Shown: positions 27,003 through 44,468, numbered from the stretch's first letter. The stretch: 64,000 nucleotides of DNA from Flaccisagitta enflata (GCA_965153355.1 OZ231127.1:92504001-92568000); one strand, 5' to 3'. Translations and numbers: made by a program. Notes: generated from the sequence alone by a model not told the origin.

Positions 27003-27584
27003 GAGTGCATCCCGCTGAAAAGCCTTATAAAACCTTTCTAGTTCATATTACTAAAGATGAAACTTCTTGAATGATAAGAACAATGAAAATACATATGATA
27101 CATGCCTTAGATGTGTTCTTTACATAAGAACCCTTCATTTTTGGGAAAACCAATGGGAAATCACATTTAACCTGGTTTCAATCTAACATATATAGATAGA
27201 GGCCCTTTACTAAAAGTTCATTGTTCTGGTACCTGAGGCCAAAAAATCCTCAACTCTTGTTTCAGTACAATCTCAATAGTCATAGGAAGCTACCCTGAAT
27301 TGCATTCCAAAACGATAGGATTCAAACATAGATTCAATTAGCGTTATTTTCTAAACGCTTGTTTGTTTATAAATATTCACACTACACTAGCAATAGAGTC
27401 AGCGCAATTTCTCATCGTCATATGGAGGTGTCAATTGTTTTAAGTCAGTCTAAGTCACTATCGAGGGCGCCTCTAGCGGATTTTGGGGTTAATTTTATCC
27501 TTTTTTCGATTATACCCCTAAAAAAGAAGATCGGCAACAGCCAATGTATGAGAAATAGCCTAGAATCCGCGGGTTGCACTATTT
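27003..27584 (+). repeat. A unit, copy 1
   Basis: It begins GAGTGCATCCCGCTGAAAAG and ends CGCGGGTTGCACTA. The ends are imperfect terminal inverted repeats (AGTGCATCCCGC against AGTGCAACCCGC), so each A unit resembles a TTAA-flanked MITE (piggyBac-type target). A 75-codon frame in the unit is repeated in every copy but starts at TTG and shows no domain. Other copies: 28778-29361, 30890-31406 plus 33694-33757, 34376-34953, 35575-36147. Confidence 0.75.
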
Positions 27585-27586
27585 AA

Positions 27587-28776
27587 ACAGATTTGAGCCC
27601 CAATTTTTTTTTGGTTTTATTGCATTTTTAGCCTTCCTAGGATGCAAATTAGGCATTGGTTGAGGTTTTCAAAGATTTTTGTTGAAAAAAATTGAGTTTT
27701 AGGGTCAAAATTGCGCAAAATGCACAATTTCGTAAATTGACTAATGCAAATGATTCATTATCATAGGAAATGGGCCCAAAACTGGAAAAAAATGACAATC
27801 ATTAAATAAAGCAAGTCAATATAGACCACTGTAACAAGTTTGGCACAAAAAAGATCAAAACATGAGATTAGTATCATAACCTTTCCTTCAGATTTGAGCC
27901 CCAATTTTTTTGGTTTTATTGCATTTTTAGCCTTCCTAGGATGCAAATTAGGCATTGGTTGAGGTTTTCAAAGATTTTTGTTGAAAAAATTGAGTTTTAG
28001 GTCAAAAATTAAGCAAAATGCACAATTCGTAAATTGACTAATGCAAATGATTCATTATCATAGAAATGGGCCCAAAACTGAAAAAAATGACAATCATTAA
28101 ATAAAGCAAGTCAATATAGACCACTGTAACAAGTTTGGCACAAAAAAAGATCAAAACATGAGATTAGTATCATAACCTTTCCCTTTAAACAGATTTGAGC
28201 CCCAATTTTTTTTTGGTTTTATTGCATTTTTAGCCTTCCTAGGATGCAAATTAGGCATTGGTTGAGGTTTTCAAAGATTTTTGTTGAAAAAAATTGAGTT
28301 TTAGGGTCAAAATTGCGCAAAATGCACAATTTCGTAAATTGACTAATGCAAATGATTCATTATCATAGGAAATGGGCCCAAAACTGGAAAAAAATGACAA
28401 TCATTAAATAAAGCAAGTCAATATAGACCACTGTAACAAGTTTGGCACAAAAAAAGATCAAAACATGAGATTAGTATCATAACCTTTCCCTTTAAACAGA
28501 TTTGAGCCCCAATTTTTTTTTGGTTTTATTGCATTTTTAGCCTTCCTAGGATGCAAATTAGGCATTGGTTGAGGTTTTCAAAGATTTTTGTTGAAAAAAA
28601 TTGAGTTAAGGGTCAAAATGAAAAAAAAAAAAAATTTCGTAAATTGACTAATGCAAATCATTATCATAGGAAATGGGCCAAAAAGGAAAATGAAAATGAC
28701 AAGCATTAAATAAGAAAGTCATTAAAAAATTTGGTATATCATAGTAAAACATGAGATTAGTATCATAACCTTTCCT
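27587..28776 (+). repeat. B units 1-4 (about 306-bp tandem repeat)
   Basis: The unit starts CAGATTTGAGCCCCAATTTT and includes GGATGCAAATTAGGCATTGG, TAATGCAAATGATTCATTAT and GACCACTGTAACAAGTTTGG; it ends ATAACCTTTCCCTTTAA. The fourth copy is the most decayed. ATGCAAAT, the octamer recognised by POU-domain factors, occurs up to twice per unit. Confidence 0.85.
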
Positions 28777-28777
28777 T

Positions 28778-29361
28778 AAGAGTGCATCCCGCTGAAAAGC
28801 CTTATAAAACCTTTCTAGTTCATATTATTAAAGATGAAACTTCTTGAACGATAAAAACAATGAAAATACATATGATACATGCTTTAGATGTGTTCTTTAC
28901 ATAAGAACCCTTCATTTTTGTGAAAACCAATGGGAAATCACATTTAACCTGGTTTCAATCTAACATATATAGATAGAGGCCCTTTACTAAAAGTTCATTG
29001 TTCTGGTACCTGAGGCCAAAAAATCTTCAACTCTTGTTTCAGTACAATCTCAATAGTCATAGGAAGCTACCCTGAATTGCATTCCAAAACGATAGGATTC
29101 AAACATAGATTCAATTAGCGTTATTTTCTAAACGCTTGTTTGTTTATAAATATTCACACTACACTAGCAATAGAGTCAGCGCAATTTCTCATCGTCATAT
29201 GGAGGTGTCAATTGTTTTAAGTCAGTCTAAGTCACCATCGAGGGCGCCTCTAGCGGATTTTGGGGTTAATTTTATCCTTTTTTCGATTATACCCCTAAAA
29301 AAGAAGATCGGCAACAGCCAATGTATGAGAAATAGCCTAGAATCCGTGGGTTGCACTATTT
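28778..29361 (+). repeat. A unit, copy 2
   Basis: Same borders as copy 1, with a few substitutions. It separates B units 4 and 5. Confidence 0.8.
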
Positions 29362-29363
29362 AA

Positions 29364-30887
29364 ACAGATTTGAGCCTCAATTTTTTTTTGGTTTTATTGC
29401 ATTTTTAGCCTTCCTAGGATGCAAATTAGGCATTGGTTGAGGTTTTCAAAGATTTTTGTTGAAAAAAATTGAGTATTAGGGTCAAAAATGCGCAAAATGC
29501 ACAATTTCGTAAATTGACTAATGCAAATGATTCATTATCATAGGAAATGGGCCAAAAACTGGGAAAAAATGACAATCATTAAATAAAGCAAGTCAATATA
29601 GACCACTGTAACAAGTTTGGCACAAAAAAAGATCAAAACATGAGATTAGTATCATAACCTTTCCCTTTAAACAGATTTGAGCCCCAATTTTTTTTTGGTT
29701 TTATTGCATTTTTAGCCTTCCCAGGATGCAATTAGGCATTGGTTGAGGTTTTCGAAGATTTTTGTTGAAAAAAATTGAGTTTTAGGGTCAAAATTGCGCA
29801 AAATGCACAATTGCAAATTGACTAATGCAAATGATTCATTATCATAGGAAATGGGCCCAAAACTGGAAAAAATGACAATCATTAAATAAAGCAAGTCAAT
29901 ATAGACCACTGTAACAAATTTGGCACAAAAAAGCTCAAAACATGAGATTAGTATCATAACTTTTTCCTTTCAAACGATTTGAGCCCCAATTTTTTGGTTT
30001 TATTGCATTTTAGCCTTCCTAGGATGCAAATTAGCATTGGTTGAGGTTTTCAAAGATTTTTGTTGAAAAAATTGAGTTTTAGGGTCAAAATTGCGCAAAA
30101 TGCACATTCGTAAATTGACTTACGCAAATGATTCATTATCATAGGAAATGGGCCAAAAACTGGGAAAAAATGACAATCATTAAATAAAGCAAGTCAATAT
30201 AGACCACTGTAACAAGTTTGGCACAAAAAAAGATCAAAACATGAGATTAGTATCATAACCTTTCCCTTTAAACAGATTTGAGCCCCAATTTTTTTTTGGT
30301 TTTATTGCATTTTTAGCCTTCCTAGGATGCAAATTAGGCATTGGTTGAGGTTTTCAAAGATTTTTGTTGAAAAAAATTGAGTTTTAGGGTCAAAATTGCG
30401 CAAAATGCACAATTTCGTAAATTGACTAACGCAAATGATTCATTATCATAGGAAATGGGCCCAAAACTGGAAAAAAATGACAATCATTAAATAAAGCAAG
30501 TCAATATAGACCACTGTAACAAGTTTGGCACAAAAAAAGATCAAAACATGAGATTAGTATCATAACCTTTCCCTTTAAGCAGATTTGAGCCCCAATTTTT
30601 TTTTGGTTTTATTGCATTTTTAGCCTTCCTAGGATGCAAATTAGGCATTGGTTGAGGTTTTCAAAGATTTTTGTTGAAAAAAATTGAGTTTTAGGGTCAA
30701 AATTGCGCAAAATGCACAATTTCGTAAATTGACTAACGCAAATGATTCATTATCATAGGAAATGGGCCCAAAACTGGAAAAAAATGACAATCATTAAATA
30801 AAGCAAGTCAATATAGACCACTGTAACAAGTTTGGCACAAAAAAAGATCAAAACATGAGATTAGTATCATAACCTTTCCCTTTAAGG
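29364..30887 (+). repeat. B units 5-9
   Basis: Five tandem copies. Units 6 and 7 (about 29671-30269) differ by several single-base gaps in homopolymers, and units 8 and 9 are close to consensus. Confidence 0.85.
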
Positions 30888-30889
30888 AG

Positions 30890-33757
30890 TGCATCCCGCT
30901 GAAAAGCCTTATAAAACCTTTCTAGTTCATATTACTAAAGATGAAACTTCTTGAATGATAAGAACAATGAAAATACATATGATACATGCTTTAGATGTGT
31001 TCTTTACATAAGAACCCTTCATTTTTGTGAAAACCAATGGGAAAACACATTTAACCTGGTTTCAATCTAACATATATAGATAGAGGCCCTTTACTAAAAG
31101 TTCATTGTTCTGGTACCTGAGGCCAAAAAATCCTCAACTCTTGTTTCAGTACAATCTCAATAGTCATAGGAAGCTACCCTGAATTGCATTCCAAAACGAT
31201 AGGATTCAAACATAGATTCAATTAGCGTTATTTTCTAAACGCTTGTTTGTTTATAAATATTCACACTACACTAGCAATAGAGTCAGCGCAATTTCTCATC
31301 GTCATATGGAGGTGTCAATTGTTTTAAGTCAGTCTAAGTCACTATCGAGGGCGCCTCTAGCGGATTTTGGGGTTAATTTTATCCTTTTTTCGATTATACC
31401 CCTAAACAGGTCGCCCAAGGGCAATATGTGGTCAGCGATACCCGTTGCCCTGCTTTGAGTGATTGTGAATTGAAGTGAGGGGAAGCAGGGCAGCGGCCCC
31501 GAAGGGGACGAAGTCCTGTAGAACACAGGGGGACTTTCGTTCGTCCTACCTGAAGAAGTGGATGAGATGCTATAAAGGGCTGACTGAAGGCATTCAAGAG
31601 CCTAAACTGAGGTCTAAGAAGGCTGATATAAGGCCTGAGAATGCCGATTGGAAGCTTGAGAGGGCTGACTTGAGGCTTGAGAGAGCTGGATTAAGGCTTG
31701 AAAGGCCAGAGGACTGATTTGAAGCCTGGGAGCAATAAATTGAGGTTTAGATGGCTGATTTGAGGCCTGAGAGGCCTAATTTGAGAGTCCAGGTTTGAGG
31801 CCTAAGAATTTGGATTTGAGGCCTGAGAAGCCAAATTTGAGGCCTGAGAGGTTGGATTGAGGCCTGAGAGGCCAGATCTCAGGCCTGAGAGGCCTGAGAG
31901 GCCAGATTTGAGCCCTGAGAGGCCAGATTTGAGGCCCAGAGGCTGATTGAGGCCCCGAGGCGGATTTGAGGCCTGGGAGGCTGGATTTGAGGCCTATAAG
32001 TTGGATTTGAGGCCTGAGAGGCCAGATTTGAGGCCTGAGGGTCTGATGAAGGGGGACCAACCCAACGGACGACGAACGGACGAACGAAAGTCCTCAGCTT
32101 ACAGACTTGCCCCTTCGGGGCCGCTGCCCAAAAGGCTTGGAGGGGCCCCAAAGGAGACAAAGTCCTGAAGAAGTAAGGGTTTCTTAGATATGAGTAGGGG
32201 AAAGGGGGAGAGGGCTACAATTAGGTCTGAGAGATGAGAGCCAATTCAAAGGTTGAGAGGGCTTGGAGAAGGCATTAGAGTCTGAAAGAGCATGGGGCCC
32301 CAAGGAGATGAAGTCCTGTAGATGTAGGAGATTCAGAGGGCAGTGGCTTGAGAGGGCTAAAATAACCAAGGAGAGAGCTGATTTAAAGGCGGCAACTAAG
32401 AGGCTTGAGAAGGCTGATTTGAGGCTGAGAAGGCTGATTTGAGGCCCAGAGGGCTGACTTCAGGCTCTGAGAGGGCTGATTTAGGCTTGAGAGGGCTGAT
32501 TTCAGGCTTGAGAGGGCTGATTTCAGGCTTGAGAGGGCTGATTTCAGGTTAAAAGGCTGATTCAGGCTTGAGAGGGCTGATTTTAACTTGTAGAGCCAAC
32601 TTCAGGCTTGAGAGGGCTTGAGAAGGCAAATTAGGTGTCTGAAAAGGCTTGGAGGGGCCCCAAAGGAGATGAAGTCCTGAAGAAGTAAGGGTTTCTTAGA
32701 TATGAGAGGGGTAAGGGGGCATGAGAGGGCTACAATTAGGTCTGAGAGAGCTTTGAGAGCCAATTCAAGGGTTGAGAGGGCTTGAGAAGGCAAATTAAGA
32801 GTCTGAAAGAGCATGGAGGGGGGCCGAAGGAGACAAGTCCTGTAGAAGTGGAGATTCTAGATCTGAGAGGGGTAAATGAGAGGGTTAAAATAAGGTCTGA
32901 GAGCTGATTGAAAGGCCTAGGGGTCACTAAGAGGCTTGAGAAGGCTGATTTGAGGCTGGAGAAGGCTGATTTGAGGCTGAGAAGGCTGATTTGAGGCTTG
33001 AGAAGGCTGATTTCAGGCTTGAGAGGGCTGATTCTGTGATTGAGAGGCTGATTTTGGGCTTGAGAGGGCTGATTCAGGCTTGAGAGGTCTTATTTCAGGC
33101 TTGAGAGGGCTGATTTTGGGCCTGAGAGGGGGCTTAGGCTTGAGAGGGCTGATTTTGGGTCTGAGAGGGGGCTTTCAGGCTTGAGAGGGCTACAATTAAG
33201 TCTGAGAGAGCTTGAGAGCCAATTCAAAGGTTGAGGAGGGCTTGAGAAGGCAAATTAAGAGTCTGAAAGAGCATGGAGGGGCCCCGAAGGAGACGAAGTC
33301 CTGTAGAAGTAGGAGATTCTTAGATCTGAGAGGGGTAAGGGGGCTTGAGAGGGCTAAAATAAGGTCTGAGAGAGCAGATTGAAAGGCTCTAGAAGGCCAC
33401 TAAGAGGCTTGAGAAGGCTGATTTGAGGCTGGAGAAGGCTGATTTGAGGCTGGAGAAGGCTGATTTGAGGCTTGAGAGGGCTGATTTCAGGCTTGAGAGG
33501 GCTGATTTCAGGACTGAGAGGGCTGATTTCAGGCTTGAGAGGGCTGATTTTGGGCCTGAGAGGGGGGTTTCAGGCTTGAGAGGGCTGATTTTGGGCCTGA
33601 GAGGGGGGACGAACGGACGAACGAACGAACTAACGGACGAACGAAAGTCCCCCTGTGTTCTACAGGACTTCGTCCCCTTCGGGGCCGCTGCCCAAAAAGA
33701 AGACCGGCAACAGCCAATGTATGAGAAATAGCCTAGAATCCGCGGGTTGCACTATTT
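30890..33757 (+). repeat. A unit, copy 3, split by a minisatellite cassette
   Basis: The left part (30890-31406) stops at CCCCTAAA and the right part resumes at AAAAAGAAGACCGGCAACAG (33694). The interruption is exactly at the A-run present in the intact copies. Confidence 0.85.
31407..33693. mobile_element. Palindrome-capped minisatellite cassette (copy 3), 2.3 kb, precisely inserted
   Basis: The extended left end CAGGTCGCCCAAGGGCA..ATGTGGTCAGCGATACCCG precedes the cap GGGCAGCGGCCCCGAAGGGG, ACGAAGTCCTGTAGAACACA and CTTTCGTTCGTCC. The body is an 18-22-bp minisatellite (GGCTTGAGAGGGCTGATTT, GGCCTGAGAGGCCAGATTT). Internal cap remnants occur near 32070-32180, 32640-32700 and 33280-33320. The right end is the inverted cap (33638-33693). 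No protein gene is seen. A clean interruption of an A unit at an A-run, with two or three extra A bases, suggests it moved as a unit. Confidence 0.8.
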
Positions 33758-34375
33758 AAACAGATTTGAGCCCCAATTTTTTTTTGGTTTTATTGCATTT
33801 TTAGCCTTCCTAGGATGCAAATTAGGCATTGGTTGAGGTTTTCAAAGATTTTTGTTGAAAAAAATTGAGTTTTAGGGTCAAAATTGCGCAAAATGCACAA
33901 TTTCGTAAATTGACTAATGCAAATGATTCATTATCATAGGAAATGGGCCCAAAACTGGAAAAAAATGACAATCATTAAATAAAGCAAGTCAATATAGACC
34001 ACTGTAACAAGTTTGGCACAAAAAAAGATCAAAACATGAGATTAGTATCATAACCTTTCCCTTTAAGCAGATTTGAGCCCCAATTTTTTTTTGGTTTTAT
34101 TGCATTTTTAGCCTTCCTAGGATGCAAATTAGGCATTGGTTGAGGTTTTCAAAGATTTTTGTTGAAAAAAATTGAGTTTTAGGGTCAAAATTGCGCAAAA
34201 TGCACAATTTCGTAAATTGACTAATGCAAATGATTCATTATCATAGGAAATGGGCCCAAAACTGGAAAAAAATGACAATCATTAAATAAAGCAAGTCAAT
34301 ATAGACCACTGTAACAAGTTTGGCACAAAAAAAGATCAAAACATGAGATTAGTATCATAACCTTTCCCTTTAAGG
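33758..34375 (+). repeat. B units 10-11
   Basis: Two near-identical copies of the 306-bp unit. Confidence 0.85.
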
Positions 34376-34953
34376 AGTGCATCCCGCTGAAAAGCCTTAT
34401 AAAACCTTTCTAGTTCATATTACTAAAGATAAAACTTCTTGAATGATAAGAACAATGAAAATACATATGATACATGCCTTAGATGTGTTCTTTACATAAG
34501 AACCCTTCATTTTTGGGAAAACCAATGGGAAATCACATTTAACCTGGTTTCAATCTAACATATATAGATAGAGGCCCTTTACTAAAAGTTCATTGTTCTG
34601 GTACCTGAGGCCAAAAAATCCTCAACTCTTGTTTCAGTACAATCTCAATAGTCATAGGAAGCTACCCTGAATTGCATTCCAAAACGATAGGATTCAAACA
34701 TAGATTCAATTAGCGTTATTTTCTAAACGCTTGTTTGTTTATAAATATTCACACTACACTAGCAATAGAGTCAGCGCAATTTCTCATCGTCATATGGAGG
34801 TGTCAATTGTTTTAAGTCAGTCTAAGTCACTATCGAGGGCGCCTCTAGCGGATTTTGGGGTTAATTTTATCCTTTTTTCGATTATACCCCTAAAAAAGAA
34901 GATCGGCAACAGCCAATGTATGAGAAATAGCCTAGAATCCGCGGGTTGCACTA
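34376..34953 (+). repeat. A unit, copy 4
   Basis: Same borders as copy 1, nearly identical in sequence. Confidence 0.8.
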
Positions 34954-34955
34954 TT

Positions 34956-35574
34956 TAAACAGATTTGAGCCCCAATTTTTTTTTGGTTTTATTGCATTTT
35001 TAGCCTTCCTAGGATGCAAATTAGGCATTGGTTGAGGTTTTCAAAGATTTTTGTTGAAAAAAATTGAGTTTTAGGGTCAAAATTGCGCAAAATGCACAAT
35101 TTCGTAAATTGACTAATGCAAATGATTCATTATCATAGGAAATGGGCCCAAAACTGGAAAAAAATGACAATCATTAAATAAAGCAAGTCAATATAGACCA
35201 CTGTAACAAGTTTGGCACAAAAAAAGATCAAAACATGAGATTAGTATCATAACCTTTCCCTTTAAGCAGATTTGAGCCCCAATTTTTTTTTGGTTTTATT
35301 GCATTTTTAGCCTTCCTAGGATGCAAATTAGGCATTGGTTGAGGTTTTCAAAGATTTTTGTTGAAAAAAATTGAGTTTTAGGGTCAAAATTGCGCAAAAT
35401 GCACAATTTCGTAAATTGACTAATGCAAATGATTCATTATCATAGGAAATGGGCCCAAAACTGGAAAAAAATGACAATCATTAAATAAAGCAAGTCAATA
35501 TAGACCACTGTAACAAGTTTGGCACAAAAAAAGATCAAAACATGAGATTAGTATCATAACCTTTCCCTTTAAGG
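34956..35574 (+). repeat. B units 12-13
   Basis: Two near-identical copies of the 306-bp unit. Confidence 0.85.
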
Positions 35575-36147
35575 AGTGCATCCCGCTGAAAAGCCTTATA
35601 AAACCTTTCTAGTTCATATTACTAAAGATGAAACTTCTTGAATGATAAGAACAATGAAAATACATATGATACATGCCTTAGATGTGTTCTTTACATAAGA
35701 ACCCTTCATTTTTGGGAAAACCAATGGGAAATCACATTTAACCTGGTTTCAATCTAACATATATAGATAGAGGCCCTTTACTAAAAGTTCATTGTTCTGG
35801 TACCTGAGGCCAAAAAATCCTCAACTCTTGTTTCAGTACAATCTCAATAGTCATAGGAAGCTACCCTGAATTGCATTCCAAAACGATAGGATTCAAACAT
35901 AGATTCAATTAGCGTTATTTTCTAAACGCTTGTTTGTTTATAAATATTCACACTACACTAGCAATAGAGTCAGCGCAATTTCTCATCGTCATATGGAGGT
36001 GTCAATTGTTTTAAGTCAGTCTAAGTCACTATCGAGGGCGCCTCTAGCGGATTTTGGGGTTAATTTTATCCTTTTTTATACCCCTAAAAAAGAAGATCGG
36101 CAACAGCCAATGTATGAGAAATAGCCTAGAATCCGCGGGTTGCACTA
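35575..36147 (+). repeat. A unit, copy 5 (right boundary of the array)
   Basis: Ends GGGTTGCACTA directly followed by TTAA and unrelated sequence, which defines the right border of the array. Confidence 0.8.
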
Positions 36148-36419
36148 TTAAGTCTTTCAAATTGTTGAGTCAATGCCTAAGTTTTTGATTTGTGAACTAG
36201 GTTTTTTTGGCGGATGAATTGCCTACTGTAGCCATTTTTCTCCCCTTCGCAGAACGGACATAATTTTAAAACGTTTTTGGTAAAGAGTTCTTCAAGACCA
36301 TCACCTCAAAATCCTTGAAACCTAATACAATCCAATACAGATTGAATACAACATAGAAATTTTATGTCATATAAGTTGGACAACATTACTTTATAATTTA
36401 CAGTTTACATATCAATTAC

Positions 36420-41367
<4,948 letters not shown>

Positions 41368-41626
41368 CGTCGATAATGAAAATGTTGTTGTTCAGGTAGA
41401 TTCAGTTTTTATTTCTCGCCGACCATTTAGACGATATTTGTTCGGGAGAACCTTTTTGAAAATCGTTGAAAATTTGGACAAGTTTTCAGGTGCGACAAAG
41501 CACCTCTACACTGTGTCCGTTGGTCGGTCGGTCGGTCTGTCTGTCTCTAACGCATTCGTTCGACGATCCACACGTCGCACCTTATTGGCCTACTTGGCCT
41601 CGTTTTAGCGTTTCTCCATTGTTGAT

Positions 41627-41627
<1 letters not shown>

Positions 41628-41689
<62 letters not shown>

Positions 41690-41709
41690 GCGTGTGTGTG
41701 CGTGTGCGT

Positions 41710-41742
<33 letters not shown>

Positions 41743-41783
41743 CGTGTGTGCCTGCGTGTGTGCGTGCCTGCGTGCGTGTGTCT
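41628..41783. repeat. GT microsatellite with GCGT interruptions
   Basis: About 155 bp of GT repeat, the right half interrupted by CGTGTGCGTG units. Confidence 0.95.
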
Positions 41784-41789
41784 AGGGAC

Positions 41790-42290
41790 CAAAAAATTTT
41801 ACAGAATCCAAAATATAGAGAACACGTTTTGAGAATATTCAATTATGCCAGTTTTGAGTTGGGAGTTTCACTACTTTGCCAAGTCTAGACATTTACCGTA
41901 TCTGCTATCTAGGAGGATTTTTGATTAGATTAAAAATAATTAGAATGGACAAAAGTTTCAAATCTGTTACAGGCGGATTTCCGTATCTCTCGGTACCGTT
42001 ATTGCGGGGTGTGAATGCAGTTTTTTCGTCATATCTTTCCTGTAATATTTCCAAAAATACCGTTCTTCATCATTCGTCTTTATCTATATAGATATATCTT
42101 ATGGCGATACGTGGATATCTTAGGGTTAAGTGTAGACAGAATTATATCGAGTTCCCGTCATCGTCATCGTCGTCGTCATAATCATAGTGAGGTCGCGTCG
42201 CCAGAAAATGTTAAGCCGGCGTTGTCTCTGTTTTTTTTTACGTGGGCCGATGTCAGGGCGCTTTTGACGGGCCACTCGGTCGATCACTTT
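41790..42290. other. Unassigned stretch
   Basis: Weakly open on the plus strand (42015-42338), with a TCGTCATCGTCG trinucleotide run. No domain or splice pair is convincing. Confidence 0.3.
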
Positions 42291-42292
42291 GT

Positions 42293-42887
42293 TAACCATA
42301 AGTGGAATAAAAATGGCCGATTTTTGAAAGGTCTGTAAAGGATCAAAAATTCATCTGAACATAGCAAAATTCATGACAGCTTGAAAGCCTTTCAAACGAT
42401 CTTTCATTTGAAACTTTTGTGGGACCACTAACTCAATGAATATGCAAATGAGAGTAAGATTAGCAAAACCGCTTAATTTTGAAACTGCCCATGGTATCTT
42501 TACAAAGTTCCATAAAAATCACAGAAGACGTTGCCCGATATTGATAAAAATTGAATTGATATTGGGGCAAATACAGGTCAACTAGCCCCTGAAATTTCAT
42601 CGAAATCGATAAAGATCTTTTATCATTTTTACTCATCTAAAACATTTCAGAAAATCCGAGTGACAAATTTGGCCCTTTTTTCATGAGGTGGTAATTTAGT
42701 TGTTAGCCCTTAATCTGTCATATTTTCTAAAAGAATTGAGAAAAAAATTGCTGCACGGACTCAAATGAAAGCTAATTTTGATATGTTTCTACAATGCATG
42801 AATTTTAGGATGGTCCCCAGAATCTTTTGACCAATACCTGTGCTCAAAGCTGTTGAAAAATCGGCCATTTTTATTGCACTTATGGTT
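42293..42887. repeat. Short-TIR element (about 0.6 kb)
   Basis: CCATAAGTGGAATAAAAATG through GGCCGATTTTT at the left is inverted at 42853-42887. The flanks are GTTAA and TTACC. There is no ORF between. Confidence 0.6.
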
Positions 42888-43161
42888 ACCTTTGTTCGCT
42901 CGCACCTCTCACTCCTCTCACTCACTCCGCGGTACTTTGATACGTTATTCTCGTTTTGCTCACTCACTCCATTTACGGGCTCGCTCAGTCCTGTGTTGTA
43001 CAGTTGAAATTCTTAAACATGTGTTCACATTGAAGACGCGTTTAACGGGAGTGAATCGTGCTCTTTGTCGTCACCAGAAACACGCCCTCATTTATGGATT
43101 GCCGATTTATATGGTTTGAAAAAATAAAGGAGACGTTTGTTGGTGCGGCGCGACTTGAGGT

Positions 43162-43282
<121 letters not shown>

Positions 43283-43412
43283 GCGCGCGTTGACGCAATC
43301 TTCGCGAGCAGGGATGAGCTGTTAACGTGGCGCCTGGTAAGGCGCTTGGTGAGGCGCTTAATATGGCGCCTATTGTGAAGTCCCATGCGGTGATCAGCGT
43401 GATGTCTTTTTT

Positions 43413-43854
43413 GGGCAGCGGCCCCGAAGGGGACGATGTCCTGTAGAACACAGGGGACTTTCGTTCGTCCGTCCGTCCGTTCGTTTGTCGTTCGTCCCCC
43501 CCCTCATTGGGCCCCTCAGGCATCAAATCTGACCTCTCAGGCCTCAAATCCAGCCTCTCAGGTCTCAAACCTGGCCTCTAGGACTTCAAATCCAAATTCT
43601 CAGGGCCAGCTATCTCAAGCTTCCAATTGACATTCTCAGGCCTCACATAAGCCTTCTTAGACCTCAGATAAGGCTCTTGAAGGCCTTCAGTCAGCATCTC
43701 ATCCACTTCTTGAGACAGGAAAAGCAAAATTCCCATGTTCTAAAGGACATCGTCCCCTTCGGGGCTGCTGCCTTGCTTCCCCTCACTCCAATTCACAATC
43801 ACTCAAAGCAGGGCAACGGGTATCGCTGACCACATACTGCCCTTGGGCGACTTG
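43413..43854. repeat. Palindrome-capped minisatellite cassette (copy 5), inverted orientation
   Basis: Short end GGGCAGCGGCCCCGAAGGGG with CCTGTAGAACACAGGGGACT. The minisatellite body CTCAGGCCTCAAATC runs at 43500-43690. The inverted cap and extended end (AAGCAGGGCAACGGGTATCG, CCCTTGGGCGACTTG) finish at 43854. Confidence 0.85.
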
Positions 43855-43871
43855 TTTGTATTTCTGTTTCT

Positions 43872-44071
43872 AACAAGGCCGGATACAAGGCCATCAGTTG
43901 CGGACGGGTGGGCAGGGGCGGAAATGCAACTGTTTGCAACTAAAAATGTTCTAGAACGCTTGTTTTCCCACTTTTTGACTCGTGCTGACGGACCGACGGA
44001 CCAACAGACGGACAGACAGACGGACCGACGGCCAAAGCCTCTTATAGAGTTTCGTTTCCGCAACTAAAAAA
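43872..44071 (+). repeat. Hairpin-ended dispersed element, full length
   Basis: AACAAGGCCGGATACAAGGC, GTTGCGGACGGGTGGGCAGG, GGCGGAAATGCAAC, TTTTCCCACTTTTTGAC, a GGACCGACGGACC tract, GCCTCTTATAGAGTTTCG and GCAACTAAAAA. It is one of the clearest complete copies. Confidence 0.85.
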
Positions 44072-44167
44072 GGTGCTCAGATCGGCTTGTTATGTTGTCA
44101 ACAAGTAACCCAGGTCACAATATCTCTACGTGCGGGTGGGCACTGTGTAGGGGCATGCACTGCCCTC

Positions 44168-44189
44168 TCTCTCCACACACAGACACATA

Positions 44190-44254
<65 letters not shown>

Positions 44255-44400
44255 ATGCTCGTTGAACATCAGAGACGGATGGACGGACGAATGAACGGAC
44301 GGATGGATGGACTGAAAGAAGTATGGACAGACAGATGGATGGACAGCCGGATAGATGGACAGACAGACGGACAGACAAATCCTCTTACAAAGTTGCCTGT
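44168..44400. repeat. CT microsatellite and GGACGGAT tract
   Basis: (CT)n at about 44190-44250, followed by GGACGGATGGAC-type tetranucleotides ending in a TCCTCTTACAAAGTTGCCTG piece related to the hairpin family. Confidence 0.8.
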
Positions 44401-44461
44401 TCGCCAAGAAAAAAACAAAACAAAACAAAAAATCCACAGCAATGCCTAATTTATCAGATCT

Positions 44462-44468
44462 GTCTGTC

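Larger units (their letters stand above)
27003..36147. repeat. TTAA-bounded higher-order tandem array of A and B units
   Basis: The order is A1 B1-B4 A2 B5-B9 A3 B10-B11 A4 B12-B13 A5, with a minisatellite cassette inside A3. TTAA occurs at both outer borders (26999-27002 and 36148-36151), and TTTAA occurs at internal A/B junctions. B10-B13 and B8-B9 are nearly identical, whereas B4, B6 and B7 carry many indels. No transposase is encoded. Confidence 0.85.

Noticed and set aside
27359-27586. 75-codon frame repeated in each A unit
   Set aside because: It begins with TTG, has no domain and recurs only because the unit was recently amplified; there is no sign of protein-level selection.
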